A stretch of 64,000 nucleotides of DNA from Sphingomicrobium sediminis (GTDB lineage: Bacteria > Pseudomonadota > Alphaproteobacteria > Sphingomonadales > Sphingomonadaceae). The notes under the pieces were generated by a model. That model did no database searches and was not told where the DNA came from. It was given only the letters and a program-made list of their open reading frames with translations. The stretch lies in NCBI RefSeq assembly GCF_023805295.1, contig NZ_JAMSHT010000001.1, positions 2,057,001 to 2,121,000 on the forward strand, written 5' to 3'. Position numbers and translations under genes: made by a program. Every line of letters starts with the position of its first letter. Positions within the stretch are counted from its first letter, which is position 1. Shown in pieces: positions 56,640-64,000 of this stretch.

Positions 56640-58357
56640 GCCTCGCTCCCGTCCGGATTGGCGACCGTGACGATCTGAAACATCCCGGCATGCATGTGGT
56701 AGAGAAGGTGGCAGTGGAAGGCCCAGTCGCCGGGCTCATCGGCGGTAAGGTCGAAGACTGCGCTCCCGCCAGGCTGGACGATCATGGTGTGCTTCAAGGG
56801 CTGCTCGCCATGGCCCGCGCCATTGACCAATTCGAAGAAATGGCCGTGCAGATGGATGGGATGCGCCATCATCGTGTCGTTGACCAGCTTGATGCGGACG
56901 CGTTCGTTATAGGCAAAGCGGATCGGCTCGTCGGCGACGGCAGCAAACCTCTTGCCGTCGAAGGACCACATATAGCGTTCCATATTGCCGGTGAGGTGGA
57001 TCTCCATCGCGCGAGTGGGGGCGCGGACGCTGTGATCGGCCTTGAGGGCGCGCAGGTCCGTGTAGCGCAAGACGCGGTGGTCGACATCGTCGAGGCCGAC
57101 GCCCGGATCGCCCATGCGGTCGACGGGGTTCATCGCCACCATGTCGACCCCGGGGCCAGCTCTGACCGTCGGGGGCAATAGGGATGTGTCACGCATGTCC
57201 ATGCCACCCATCTCCATGCCGCCGTCGCCATGGCCCATCGCGCCATGGTCCATGCCGCCATGCCCCATATCCTTCATGGTCAGCAGCGGCGGCTTGCGCA
57301 GCGGCGGGATGGGCGTGCGGGCACCCGGGCGGCTGGCCAGGTGCGCCAGCGCCATGCCCGACCGGTCCATGCTTTCGGCGACCAATGTGTGCGCTTCGCC
57401 CGTCGGTTCGACGATCACGTCATAGGTTTCGGCCGGGGCAATCTGGAATTCGTCCACTTCGACCGGCTTCACATTCTTGCCGTCAGCCTGGACCACCGAC
57501 ATGGGCAGGCCGGGGATGCGGACGTTGAAAAAGGTCATCGCGCCGGCATTGATGAAGCGCAGTCGCACCCGCTCGCCCGGACGGAAGGCATATTCAAGCG
57601 CGTCCATCGGGCCATGACCGTTGATCATGTAAGTGTAGGTCGCCGCCGTCACGTCGAGAATGTCGGTCGGCATCATGCGCATCTGCGCCCACATGCGACG
57701 ATCTTCCGCGCTCAGCGGATAGTCGTCGGTCCAGCTGCGCTGCTGGTAATTGAAATAGCCTTCACCCTGCTTCAGTTTCTTGAAGATGGTGTGGGGGTGG
57801 AGCGGGGTGAATTCGGACAATAGCACGACATAGTCGCGATCCGCCTCGATCGGGTCGGGTCCTGCCGGATCGACGATGATCGGACCGTAATGGCCGGCCT
57901 GTTCCTGAAGGCCCGAATGGCTGTGCCACCAATAGGTGCCCGACTGGCGAACGGGAAATTCGGCGACGAACGTCTCACCGGGCTTGATGCCGGGAAAGCT
58001 GACGCCCGGCACGCCATCGAGATGGAAGGGGACGAGCAGGCCGTGCCAGTGGATCGACGTATCCTCGTCGACATGATTGTGCACCGCCAGCGCAATGTCG
58101 GTACCCTCCTTGAGACGCAGCAGCGGTCCCGGAACGCTGCCATTCACCGTGACTGCATGCCCGGTCTTGCCGCCGGTGCCGAACATCGAGCGGGCGACCG
58201 TCAGGTCGACGCGCGGCCCGGCTGCCTCGTCGAATCCTCGCCGCGCCATCGCTCCATGCGACACGTCGCCGCCACGCGCCCAAGCGGGAATCGCAGTGGC
58301 GAGAGCGCCGCCGGCAAGTCCGGCGCCGAGGAGGCTGCGTCTGGTAATCTGGGGCAT
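56636..58357 (-). CDS. copA: Copper resistance multicopper oxidase CopA
   Basis: A 573-residue periplasmic multicopper oxidase (oxidises Cu(I)). ATG 58357 with GGAAG seven bases upstream starts a Tat signal (ITRRSLLGAGLAGGAL). Copper ligands: HWHGLLVPFHLDG and WWHSHSGLQEQAG in the first cupredoxin domain, HPIHLHGHFFELV and HCHLLYHMHAGM in the last. A Met/His-rich insert at about 365-394 (DMGHGGMDHGAMGHGDG) is the Cu-binding loop. Forms an operon with copB, divergent from the CsoR-type gene. Confidence 0.97.
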   Translation of the reverse strand: MPQITRRSLLGAGLAGGALATAIPAWARGGDVSHGAMARRGFDEAAGPRVDLTVARSMFGTGGKTGHAVTVNGSVPGPLLRLKEGTDIALAVHNHVDEDTSIHWHGLLVPFHLDGVPGVSFPGIKPGETFVAEFPVRQSGTYWWHSHSGLQEQAGHYGPIIVDPAGPDPIEADRDYVVLLSEFTPLHPHTIFKKLKQGEGYFNYQQRSWTDDYPLSAEDRRMWAQMRMMPTDILDVTAATYTYMINGHGPMDALEYAFRPGERVRLRFINAGAMTFFNVRIPGLPMSVVQADGKNVKPVEVDEFQIAPAETYDVIVEPTGEAHTLVAESMDRSGMALAHLASRPGARTPIPPLRKPPLLTMKDMGHGGMDHGAMGHGDGGMEMGGMDMRDTSLLPPTVRAGPGVDMVAMNPVDRMGDPGVGLDDVDHRVLRYTDLRALKADHSVRAPTRAMEIHLTGNMERYMWSFDGKRFAAVADEPIRFAYNERVRIKLVNDTMMAHPIHLHGHFFELVNGAGHGEQPLKHTMIVQPGGSAVFDLTADEPGDWAFHCHLLYHMHAGMFQIVTVANPDGSEA

Positions 58358-58395
58358 CTGCACTTCCGGTACCTTGAACTCGAGGTGGGTTCCTA

Positions 58396-58416
58396 CTATA
58401 CCCCCTGAGGGTATAG
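58396..58416. promoter_or_regulatory. CsoR-type operator between copA and the repressor gene
   Basis: CTATACCC and GGGTATAG form a perfect 8-bp inverted repeat around CCTGA. It lies 39 bases before copA and 19 before the repressor ATG, so it can control both. The sequence ATACCCCCTGAGGGTAT is close to known CsoR/RcnR-type operators with G/C tracts. Confidence 0.75.
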
Positions 58417-58435
58417 CAAGCTGGACCTTCTGACC

Positions 58436-58711
58436 ATGTCGACCGACCGCAAGACCGCCAAAACCAACCGTTTCAAACGCATCGCCGGACAGGTGAACGG
58501 TATTGCCAAGATGGTCGAGGATGACCGCTATTGCATCGACATCCTGACCCAGATCCAGGCGGTGCGCGCAGCGCTGTCGCGGGCCGAGAGCGAAGTGCTT
58601 CGCGATCATGCCGCGTGCTGCGTTTCCGAGGCGATCGCATCGGGCGACGAGGCCGAGCAGAAGCAAAAGTTCGACGAATTGATTACGCTGTTCGAAAAGG
58701 CGAAAAGGTAG
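58436..58711 (+). CDS. csoR: CsoR-type copper-responsive repressor
   Basis: A 91-residue all-helical metal-sensing repressor. Ligands follow the CsoR pattern: Cys in DDRYCIDIL (residue about 33) and His plus Cys in RDHAACCVSEA (H-x2/3-C, about 58-62). RFKRIAGQVNGIAKMVEDDRYC is the typical start. Close to FrmR, but the spacing and the copper genes favour CsoR. Divergent from copA over the operator at 58396. Confidence 0.92.
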   Translation: MSTDRKTAKTNRFKRIAGQVNGIAKMVEDDRYCIDILTQIQAVRAALSRAESEVLRDHAACCVSEAIASGDEAEQKQKFDELITLFEKAKR

Positions 58712-59043
58712 GCTCGTCCAGCGGGCTCAGGGCGGCCTGAGCCCGTCGATCAGGATCGCTTTGCGACCTGTCGGCCGACAGGTGACGCGTTTCTCGTGCA
58801 AGGACGCTCGCTGCGCTTCGCTTTCCTTGCACTCGGCGCTTTTCACTGTTCAGCTTGCGTTTTGGTGCAATGCGTCATAGAGGGCGCACACACATTCGGT
58901 GCAGCGTGAGGCCCTCATTCGGGACCCGCACCGCTCAGAAAATCTGACAGCTTCCTTTTTCACGCAGGGTCGCATTTGACGAAACCCTGCCGCGTGGGCG
59001 CCTTATCGGCCTGCCCGCGCCGCTTCATATTGAAAGAATATCT
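58712..59043 (+). other. Non-coding stretch before the DEAD-box gene, with two hairpins
   Basis: No gene is seen in this 332-base gap. A perfect 10-bp hairpin, CGGGCTCAGG-GCGG-CCTGAGCCCG (58722-58745), follows the csoR stop, without T-tract. A second, GCAGGGT/ACCCTGC (58964-58990), is about 54 bases upstream of the DEAD-box start and would be in its long 5' leader, a common place for cold or autoregulatory control of RNA helicases. No promoter can be fixed with certainty. Confidence 0.5.
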
Positions 59044-60795
59044 ATGTCCTTTTTCCGTAAGCTTGGGCTTTCCAAGCCGATCCTCAATGCCCTCGATACG
59101 CAGGGTTACACCGAGCCGACGCCGATCCAGCGCGAGGCGATCCCGGCGCTCATGGAAGGGCGCGACCTGATGGGGATTGCGCAGACCGGTACCGGCAAGA
59201 CGGCGGCGTTTGCGCTGCCGAGCATCCACAACCTCACCAAGGACGGCTTCACGCCGCGCCAGCCGGCTTCGTGCCGCATGCTGGTCCTGTCGCCGACGCG
59301 CGAGCTGGCGGCGCAGATCGCGACCTCGTTCAAGGGCTATTCGAAGGGCACGGGCCTGCGCGTCAATGTCGTGTTCGGCGGCAAGCCGATCCATGCGCAG
59401 GCGCGCGGGCTGGTCGGCGGCACCGACGTGCTGGTGGCGACGCCGGGGCGTTTGCTCGACCTGATCGACCGCCGGGCGCTGACGCTTAAGGGCGTCGAGA
59501 TTTTCGTGCTCGACGAGGCCGACCAGATGATGGATCTGGGCTTCATCAAGCCGCTCCAGCAGATTGCCCGCATGCTGCCCGAAGAGCGCCAGTCGCTCTT
59601 CTTCTCGGCGACCATGCCCAAGGCGATTGCCGACCTTGGCAAGCAGTTCATCAAGAATCCCGTGAAGGTCGAAGTGACGCCGCAGTCGACGACCGCCGAG
59701 CGGATCGACCAGGGCGTGACGTTTTTGAACCAGCGCGAAAAGCAGGCGCTTCTGACGATGCGGATCAACGAGGGCCTGCGCGACGGGTCGATCGACCGTG
59801 CGCTTGTCTTCACGCGGACCAAGCATGGCGCCGACCGGGTCGTGCGCTTCCTCTTGGGCGCAGGCATCGAGGCGGCGGCGATCCATGGCAATAAGAGCCA
59901 GGGTCAGCGCACCGCGGCGCTCAACGCGTTCCGTTCGGGTGACTGCCCGATCCTGGTTGCGACCGATATTGCCGCGCGCGGCATCGACGTGCCGGGCGTG
60001 AGCCATGTGTTCAACTTCGAACTGCCCAACGTGCCCGAGCAATATGTCCACCGTATCGGTCGCACCGCGCGTGCCGGTGCCGAGGGCGCGGCCATCAGCT
60101 TCTGCGCGCCGGACGAAAAGTCCTACCTGCGCCAGATCGAAAAGCTGACCGGCGTGAAGATCACGCCGATGCCGCTGCCGGCAAACTTCATCGAGCGTGC
60201 CGATGCGCTGCCCAAGGCGGCGCCCAAGTCGGCGGGCAAGGGTCGCTGGACCCCGATGGACGAAGAGCATGGTGACGGCGTGAATTCGCGTCCGCCGCAG
60301 CAGCGTCGCCCCAAGAAATCGGCGCATCGCATCAAGCCGCGCTTCGAGCGCCGCGACCGCGACGAACAGCCGAGCGAAGGCCAGGCCGAGCGCAAGCCTT
60401 TCCGCAAGAAGCATGGCGGCGGCGGGAAGCCGTTCCGCGCGGCTGGCGAAGGTCGTCCGCAGCGCCAGGAGCGCGGCGAAGGTCGTCCCCAGCGTTTCGA
60501 CCGTGAGGGTGGCGAACGCCGCCAGGGTGGCAAGCCGTTCCGCAATGGTGGCGAAGGTCGCCCGCAGCGCGGCGAACAGCAGCGCGCTGAAGGCGAACGC
60601 CAGGAAGGCCGTCGCCACGATGGTGGCAAGCCGTTCCATGGCAAGCGTCATGGCGGGCCCAAGGGCGGCAAGCCGCATCGCGGCCAAGGTGGCGGCCAGC
60701 GTCATGGTGGCCAGCACCAGGGCGGCCAGCGTCAGGGCGGTGCGCCGCGCGGGAAGGGTGGGAACCGTCCCGCCCAGCGCCGCGACGCGCGCTAG
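59044..60795 (+). CDS. rhlE: DEAD-box RNA helicase, RhlE-like
   Basis: A 583-residue helicase. Motifs: Q-motif TEPTPIQREAIP, I AQTGTGKTAAF, Ia PTRELAAQI, Ib TPGRLLDL, II DEADQMMD (DEAD at about 156), III FFSATMPK, IV/V DIAARGIDVPGV, VI HRIGRTARAG. The C-terminal tail (about 420-583) is basic with repeats of GEGRPQR, GGKPFR and QGGQRHGG, an RNA-binding low-complexity region. Works in RNA turnover or ribosome assembly; cold induction is likely. Confidence 0.95.
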   Translation: MSFFRKLGLSKPILNALDTQGYTEPTPIQREAIPALMEGRDLMGIAQTGTGKTAAFALPSIHNLTKDGFTPRQPASCRMLVLSPTRELAAQIATSFKGYSKGTGLRVNVVFGGKPIHAQARGLVGGTDVLVATPGRLLDLIDRRALTLKGVEIFVLDEADQMMDLGFIKPLQQIARMLPEERQSLFFSATMPKAIADLGKQFIKNPVKVEVTPQSTTAERIDQGVTFLNQREKQALLTMRINEGLRDGSIDRALVFTRTKHGADRVVRFLLGAGIEAAAIHGNKSQGQRTAALNAFRSGDCPILVATDIAARGIDVPGVSHVFNFELPNVPEQYVHRIGRTARAGAEGAAISFCAPDEKSYLRQIEKLTGVKITPMPLPANFIERADALPKAAPKSAGKGRWTPMDEEHGDGVNSRPPQQRRPKKSAHRIKPRFERRDRDEQPSEGQAERKPFRKKHGGGGKPFRAAGEGRPQRQERGEGRPQRFDREGGERRQGGKPFRNGGEGRPQRGEQQRAEGERQEGRRHDGGKPFHGKRHGGPKGGKPHRGQGGGQRHGGQHQGGQRQGGAPRGKGGNRPAQRRDAR

Positions 60796-60798
60796 AAC

Positions 60799-63072
60799 CT
60801 AGCGATCATCATCGTCGGCCGCGCGCTCCATCTGGGGCGCTGGCCGCGCGGTGACGACAGCCGTGCTGCGCTGCGACTCGGCGGCTTCCTGTTCGTCCTG
60901 ATTTGCCGGGCGGGCGATGACACGGGTCGTCGCGCGCTGCGGCTGCGCTGCTTCCTGCATGTCATCGTCGCTGGCCCGGTCGGGCTGGGTTGCGGCGCGT
61001 TCCGGCTGGGTCGAGGCGCGCGGCGGATTGGCGCGTGCCGGGACCGTGGTCGTGCCGACCGTCGGACGGGCACCGGGACGCGTCGTGGTCGAGCCCGGCG
61101 GGCGCGGCTGCGGGCTCCAGTGCGCGGCGCGGATGTCGTGGCTGTTCGAGCAGACGGTCTGCGCGTGGCAGGCGAAATTCACTCCGCCCGGCGGAAGCTG
61201 GACCGCAAGCTGCGGGAACCAGACCGGCCATTTCCAGGTGCGCGACCAGACCGCGACATCGACATAGACGCGGCCTTCGATGCCTGGCGTCATGAGGAAG
61301 GCGAGGTTGTAGACCGGATCGCTGATCGAAAAGCGGCTGCGATGCGCATCGTTGAGGGCAAGCTCGTAAGGGTCGCCGCTCTGGGTCATCCACTGGTCGC
61401 TGCCGGCGACATGATCGCGCAGCTTGAAGGCGATGCCGTTGGAGGTGAGTTCGAACTTTACCGCCGGATGGATCTTGGCGCCGACCACGTAGAAATTGGC
61501 GCGATTGCCGATGAGGTCGACCTGCGTGATCGTGCGCGTGACCGGATCGGTGACCTGGCCCGGCCCCGGCGGCGTGAACTGGCCGTTGCGGAACGGATCG
61601 GGCAGGCGGTCGGTCAGATCGACGCCGACATTGAAGCCGACATCGCCGCTGATCCCGGCGGGCAGCTTGTAGAGCAGGCCGGCATAGGCCTGCGCCTCGG
61701 CGACAAGCTCCTGGCCGTTGAAGCGCTTGGATTGGGGCAGGCCGGTCTCGCCATATTGGGTGGCATTCCCATTGAAGGGCGTGAATTCCGGCACGAGGAA
61801 GGCGCGTTCCTGCCCGTTCTGGTGGCGGTAAACATAGGTGCCTTCGACCCGCAGCGGGAAGCGCAGGCCGAAGCCGTAGCCGAAGCCCGCATAGGGCTCG
61901 AGATAATAGGTGCGCTTGCAGCCGATCAGGCACCATTTGACGGTGATCGAGACGCGGCGGCTCCATTCATGCTGGCGGCCCAGGGTGAAGCCGGTCAGGT
62001 ACGACTTGGTCTCGATCGGAATGTCTTCGGCGATGTCCAGCATCGGGGCGGCGGCAAAATCGTCGACCGGATTGATCGGGCGCGGCGCCGCCTTGATGTC
62101 GGTCGGGCGCGTGTCGGGAGGCACCGGCGAGGTGCGGACCGCAGGCTGCGTGTCGGCAAGGCGCGTGACGGCCTGGGCCCGGGCGCGCGTGTCGACTTGG
62201 CCAAAATCCTGTCGCGCCTGGAAGCGAACCTGCGTGGGCTCGACATTGGGCACGAACATCACTTCCTCGACCTCGACTTCGGCATTGTTGACCAGTTCGG
62301 CCTGCAAGGCTTCGTCGTCGAGGCTGGCGAGACGGCGGGTTTCCGCCGCGCCGATTTCGGCTTCGATCTGGGCGCGTTGAGCCGGATCGGCGAGCATCTG
62401 GCGCAGCTGCGCGATGTCGCCGTCAATCTCGGCCTGCTGACGCGAAATCGCGCGTTCGGCCTGGCGTGCGGCGCGGCGGCGCTCGCGCGGATTTTCGATA
62501 TAGCGTGCGCTTTCAGGATCGGCGAAAGCCGCTTCCCGGGTCTGCGGCGTGGCGCGGTCGAAACATTCGACTCCCTGTTCCTCGACCGCGCGGCGGCTGG
62601 CCGCATTGGTGCAGGTGCCAAGGTCAATCTGGTAGGCGATGAACTGGCGCACGACGATGCCTTGCGGGATCTCGGCCAGTTCGATCGTGTCGGCACGCAC
62701 CGTGGCAAGCTGCGGACGGGCGCGCAGGCGGTCGGCCAGGTTGATCGGCGATGCCGGGTTTTCGAGCACCGGGCGCAGGTTGGCCTCGCCCTGCTCGAGC
62801 TGGATCACCGGCTGGGCGCGCAGTTGCTGCTGGTTGAGGCGGCGCTGGACGGGCAGCGTCTGCAGGTTGCGGGCCTGGTTGTCGGCGCGCAGGATGACGG
62901 CGCGCTGCGGGATGGACGCGCGGCTGATCTGTGGTGCGGTCAGTTCGGTCGGCTGGGCCCGGATGGTCCCGTCGAGCCGCTTGAGCTCATTGTCCTGTAC
63001 CTGCTGCGCGGCGCTGGTCCCCGCCATGCACAATAGGATGAGCCCCCCAGTGGCTCCGATACGCTTCCTCAT
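60799..63072 (-). CDS. Large exported protein of unknown function
   Basis: A 757-residue protein from ATG 63072 (AGGAG eight bases upstream; the open frame to 63891 is not supported). Signal peptide MRKRIGATGGLILLCMAGTSAA. Residues about 25-220 are Gln/Arg/Ala-rich with a coiled coil (RRRAARQAERAISRQQAEIDGDIAQLRQMLAD), about 320-660 is beta-rich with a lone CLIGC pair, FGYGFGLRFPLRVEGTYVY and YAGLLYKLPAG, and about 670-757 is disordered with repeats of QPERAATQPDRA type. No family recognised. An envelope protein is likely. Confidence 0.75.
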   Translation of the reverse strand: MRKRIGATGGLILLCMAGTSAAQQVQDNELKRLDGTIRAQPTELTAPQISRASIPQRAVILRADNQARNLQTLPVQRRLNQQQLRAQPVIQLEQGEANLRPVLENPASPINLADRLRARPQLATVRADTIELAEIPQGIVVRQFIAYQIDLGTCTNAASRRAVEEQGVECFDRATPQTREAAFADPESARYIENPRERRRAARQAERAISRQQAEIDGDIAQLRQMLADPAQRAQIEAEIGAAETRRLASLDDEALQAELVNNAEVEVEEVMFVPNVEPTQVRFQARQDFGQVDTRARAQAVTRLADTQPAVRTSPVPPDTRPTDIKAAPRPINPVDDFAAAPMLDIAEDIPIETKSYLTGFTLGRQHEWSRRVSITVKWCLIGCKRTYYLEPYAGFGYGFGLRFPLRVEGTYVYRHQNGQERAFLVPEFTPFNGNATQYGETGLPQSKRFNGQELVAEAQAYAGLLYKLPAGISGDVGFNVGVDLTDRLPDPFRNGQFTPPGPGQVTDPVTRTITQVDLIGNRANFYVVGAKIHPAVKFELTSNGIAFKLRDHVAGSDQWMTQSGDPYELALNDAHRSRFSISDPVYNLAFLMTPGIEGRVYVDVAVWSRTWKWPVWFPQLAVQLPPGGVNFACHAQTVCSNSHDIRAAHWSPQPRPPGSTTTRPGARPTVGTTTVPARANPPRASTQPERAATQPDRASDDDMQEAAQPQRATTRVIARPANQDEQEAAESQRSTAVVTARPAPQMERAADDDDR

Positions 63073-63237
63073 CACCCGTCTCCTTACCATTTCACATGTC
63101 TTGGCGATCTGGTGGGACGCAATACTGGCCGTCTGTGCGGATATTATCACGTTTCGGGCACGAATTGTTTCGATTGTTTCAGTTTCACCACGCCATTCAC
63201 TTTTTGCGCTGTGGGCAATCTGGGTTAAGCTCAGGCC

Positions 63238-64000
63238 ATGGAGCGCATGGGGGAAGGCGAGTCGCTTGAGAGCGACGAGGGGGATGTGGCTGTGCCGCAG
63301 GATACCGAGAACGCCGTTTCGCCCGTCGGCAAGGGGTTGGGAGACCTTCTTGCCGCCATGCCTGGGGGATTCGATTTTTCCGCACTGGTGGCGATTGCCG
63401 ACGCGCTGCCGGTGATGATCGCCTATTGCGATACCGACCAGCGCTATCTCTTCGTCAACAAGCCGCTCGCCGAGTGGATGGAAATGCCGCGCGAGGAGGT
63501 TATCGGCAAGCGTATCCGCGATGTCATGGGCGAGGAGAGCTATGCGGCGCGCGCGCCGCTGCTCGACAAGGCCCTGGCCGGGGAAACCCAATGGTACGCC
63601 GCTGCCTACGAGCATCCGACGCGCGGCCTGCTGACCACGCAGGCCGAATATGTCCCGCATGTTGGAAAGAATGGCGGGGTAAAGGGCCTGATCCTGGTCA
63701 TCCAGGATGTGACCGAGCAACGATTGGCGGGGCAGGCCCTCAAGGAGAGTGAGGCTCGATTCCGGCGCATCGCGGACAGCGCGCCGGTTCCCATCTGGGT
63801 GACCCGCGCCGATGGCAGCCGCGATTTCGTCAACCAGGCCTGCCGGGAGATTTTCGGGGACGGGGCGGAAAGCTGGATCGAGCTGATCCACGCCGATGAC
63901 CGGGACGCGATTGTCGAAGCGCTGGACGAGGCTCGCATCGACGGCAAACCGTTCGATCTCACCGCGAGGGTGAAGCGCAGGGATGGCGAGTGGCGCTGGC
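63238..64000 (+). CDS. PAS-domain signalling protein, 3' end outside the window
   Basis: The frame is open from ATG 63238 to the window end (254 residues seen). Two PAS domains are visible: about 43-165 (ADALPVMIAYCDTDQRYLFVNKPLAEWMEM to LILVIQDVTEQRLAGQAL) and from about 172 (ESEARFRRIADSAPVPIWVTRADGSRDFVNQACREIF), separated by the usual PAS-PAC linker. The output domain (histidine kinase or GGDEF) is beyond the edge. Divergent from the unknown exported protein. Confidence 0.85.
   Translation, partial: MERMGEGESLESDEGDVAVPQDTENAVSPVGKGLGDLLAAMPGGFDFSALVAIADALPVMIAYCDTDQRYLFVNKPLAEWMEMPREEVIGKRIRDVMGEESYAARAPLLDKALAGETQWYAAAYEHPTRGLLTTQAEYVPHVGKNGGVKGLILVIQDVTEQRLAGQALKESEARFRRIADSAPVPIWVTRADGSRDFVNQACREIFGDGAESWIELIHADDRDAIVEALDEARIDGKPFDLTARVKRRDGEWRW

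Noticed and set aside
58960..60717. Minus-strand open frame of 585 codons opposite the helicase
   Set aside because: Antisense to a protein with all DEAD-box motifs; Ala/Leu/Arg-rich low-complexity translation.
60400..60780. Tandem-repeat-like DNA that could suggest a CRISPR or satellite array
   Set aside because: Repeat units are irregular, without unique spacers, and encode the RG-rich tail of the helicase in frame.

Overview
The window is high-GC, densely packed DNA from an alphaproteobacterium. The gene set points to a sphingomonad (order Sphingomonadales): aa3 oxidase genes with CtaG, SURF1 and DUF983 neighbours, an OprO/P-type porin beside phoU, DUF1206, DUF4242 and M16/M28 secreted peptidases, ccmAB, and GTG/TTG starts with four-base ATGA/GTGA overlaps. 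The lineage call is inferred from gene content and protein style, not from a marker search. Nearly all of the window is ordinary chromosomal housekeeping DNA. No insertion sequence, prophage, CRISPR array or replication origin is visible.

Layout. 1-3779: a DUF4242 gene cut by the window edge, then a minus-strand shikimate operon (class II DAHP synthase, aroA, aroC). 3862-7836: haloalkane dehalogenase-type hydrolase, two small membrane proteins, an NmrA-type reductase and a divergent AraC regulator. 7995-10129: a TbpB-like surface lipoprotein with a Slam-type outer-membrane translocator (a candidate type 11 secretion pair). 10200-11970: tRNA-Ser, a zincin, ccmA and ccmB. 11967-23262: a methyltransferase and the cytochrome c oxidase genes (SURF1, DUF983, coxC, ctaG, a 47-aa protein, ctaB, then coxA and coxB), interrupted by a block with a cyclophilin, two small membrane proteins, phoU, a phosphate-type porin and an NTF2-like protein. 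23434-28531: pyrE, serine hydrolase, pdxJ, acpS, lepB, AI-2E-type permease. 28593-38177: FKBP, rpsU, two L,D-transpeptidases, PilZ, arylesterase, an ABC exporter pair, cyclophilin and small proteins. 38138-43643: a lasso peptide gene cluster. 43719-54887: rpmJ, M28 and M14 peptidases, gpmA, purE, purK, M16 peptidase, DUF1206, lepA. 54927-58711: a copper-resistance locus (DUF305 protein, copB, copA, CsoR-type repressor). 59044-64000: DEAD-box helicase, a large secreted protein of unknown function, and a PAS-domain protein cut by the window end.

The most interesting region is 38138-43643. It holds the full set for a split-B lasso peptide pathway: an asparagine-synthetase-like ring-closing enzyme (C), a transglutaminase-like leader peptidase (B2), a PqqD-like leader-binding protein (B1), an ABC exporter (D), and a divergent HPr-kinase-like protein (K). 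Between D and C lie two short paralogous genes, 43 and 45 codons, which I identify as the precursor genes. Both have a W-x2-P-x-(L/I) recognition motif, a shared ARMPNR segment, a single acidic residue (Glu) in the second half that could close the ring, and identical C-termini ending in Ser. They lack the usual Thr two residues before the core, so the cleavage point is uncertain. The kinase and the C-terminal Ser together suggest a phosphorylated product, as in paeninodin.

Secondary points of interest are the lipoprotein/Slam pair, two matching CsoR-type operators that tie the DUF305 gene to copAB, and a 757-aa secreted protein with no family I recognise.
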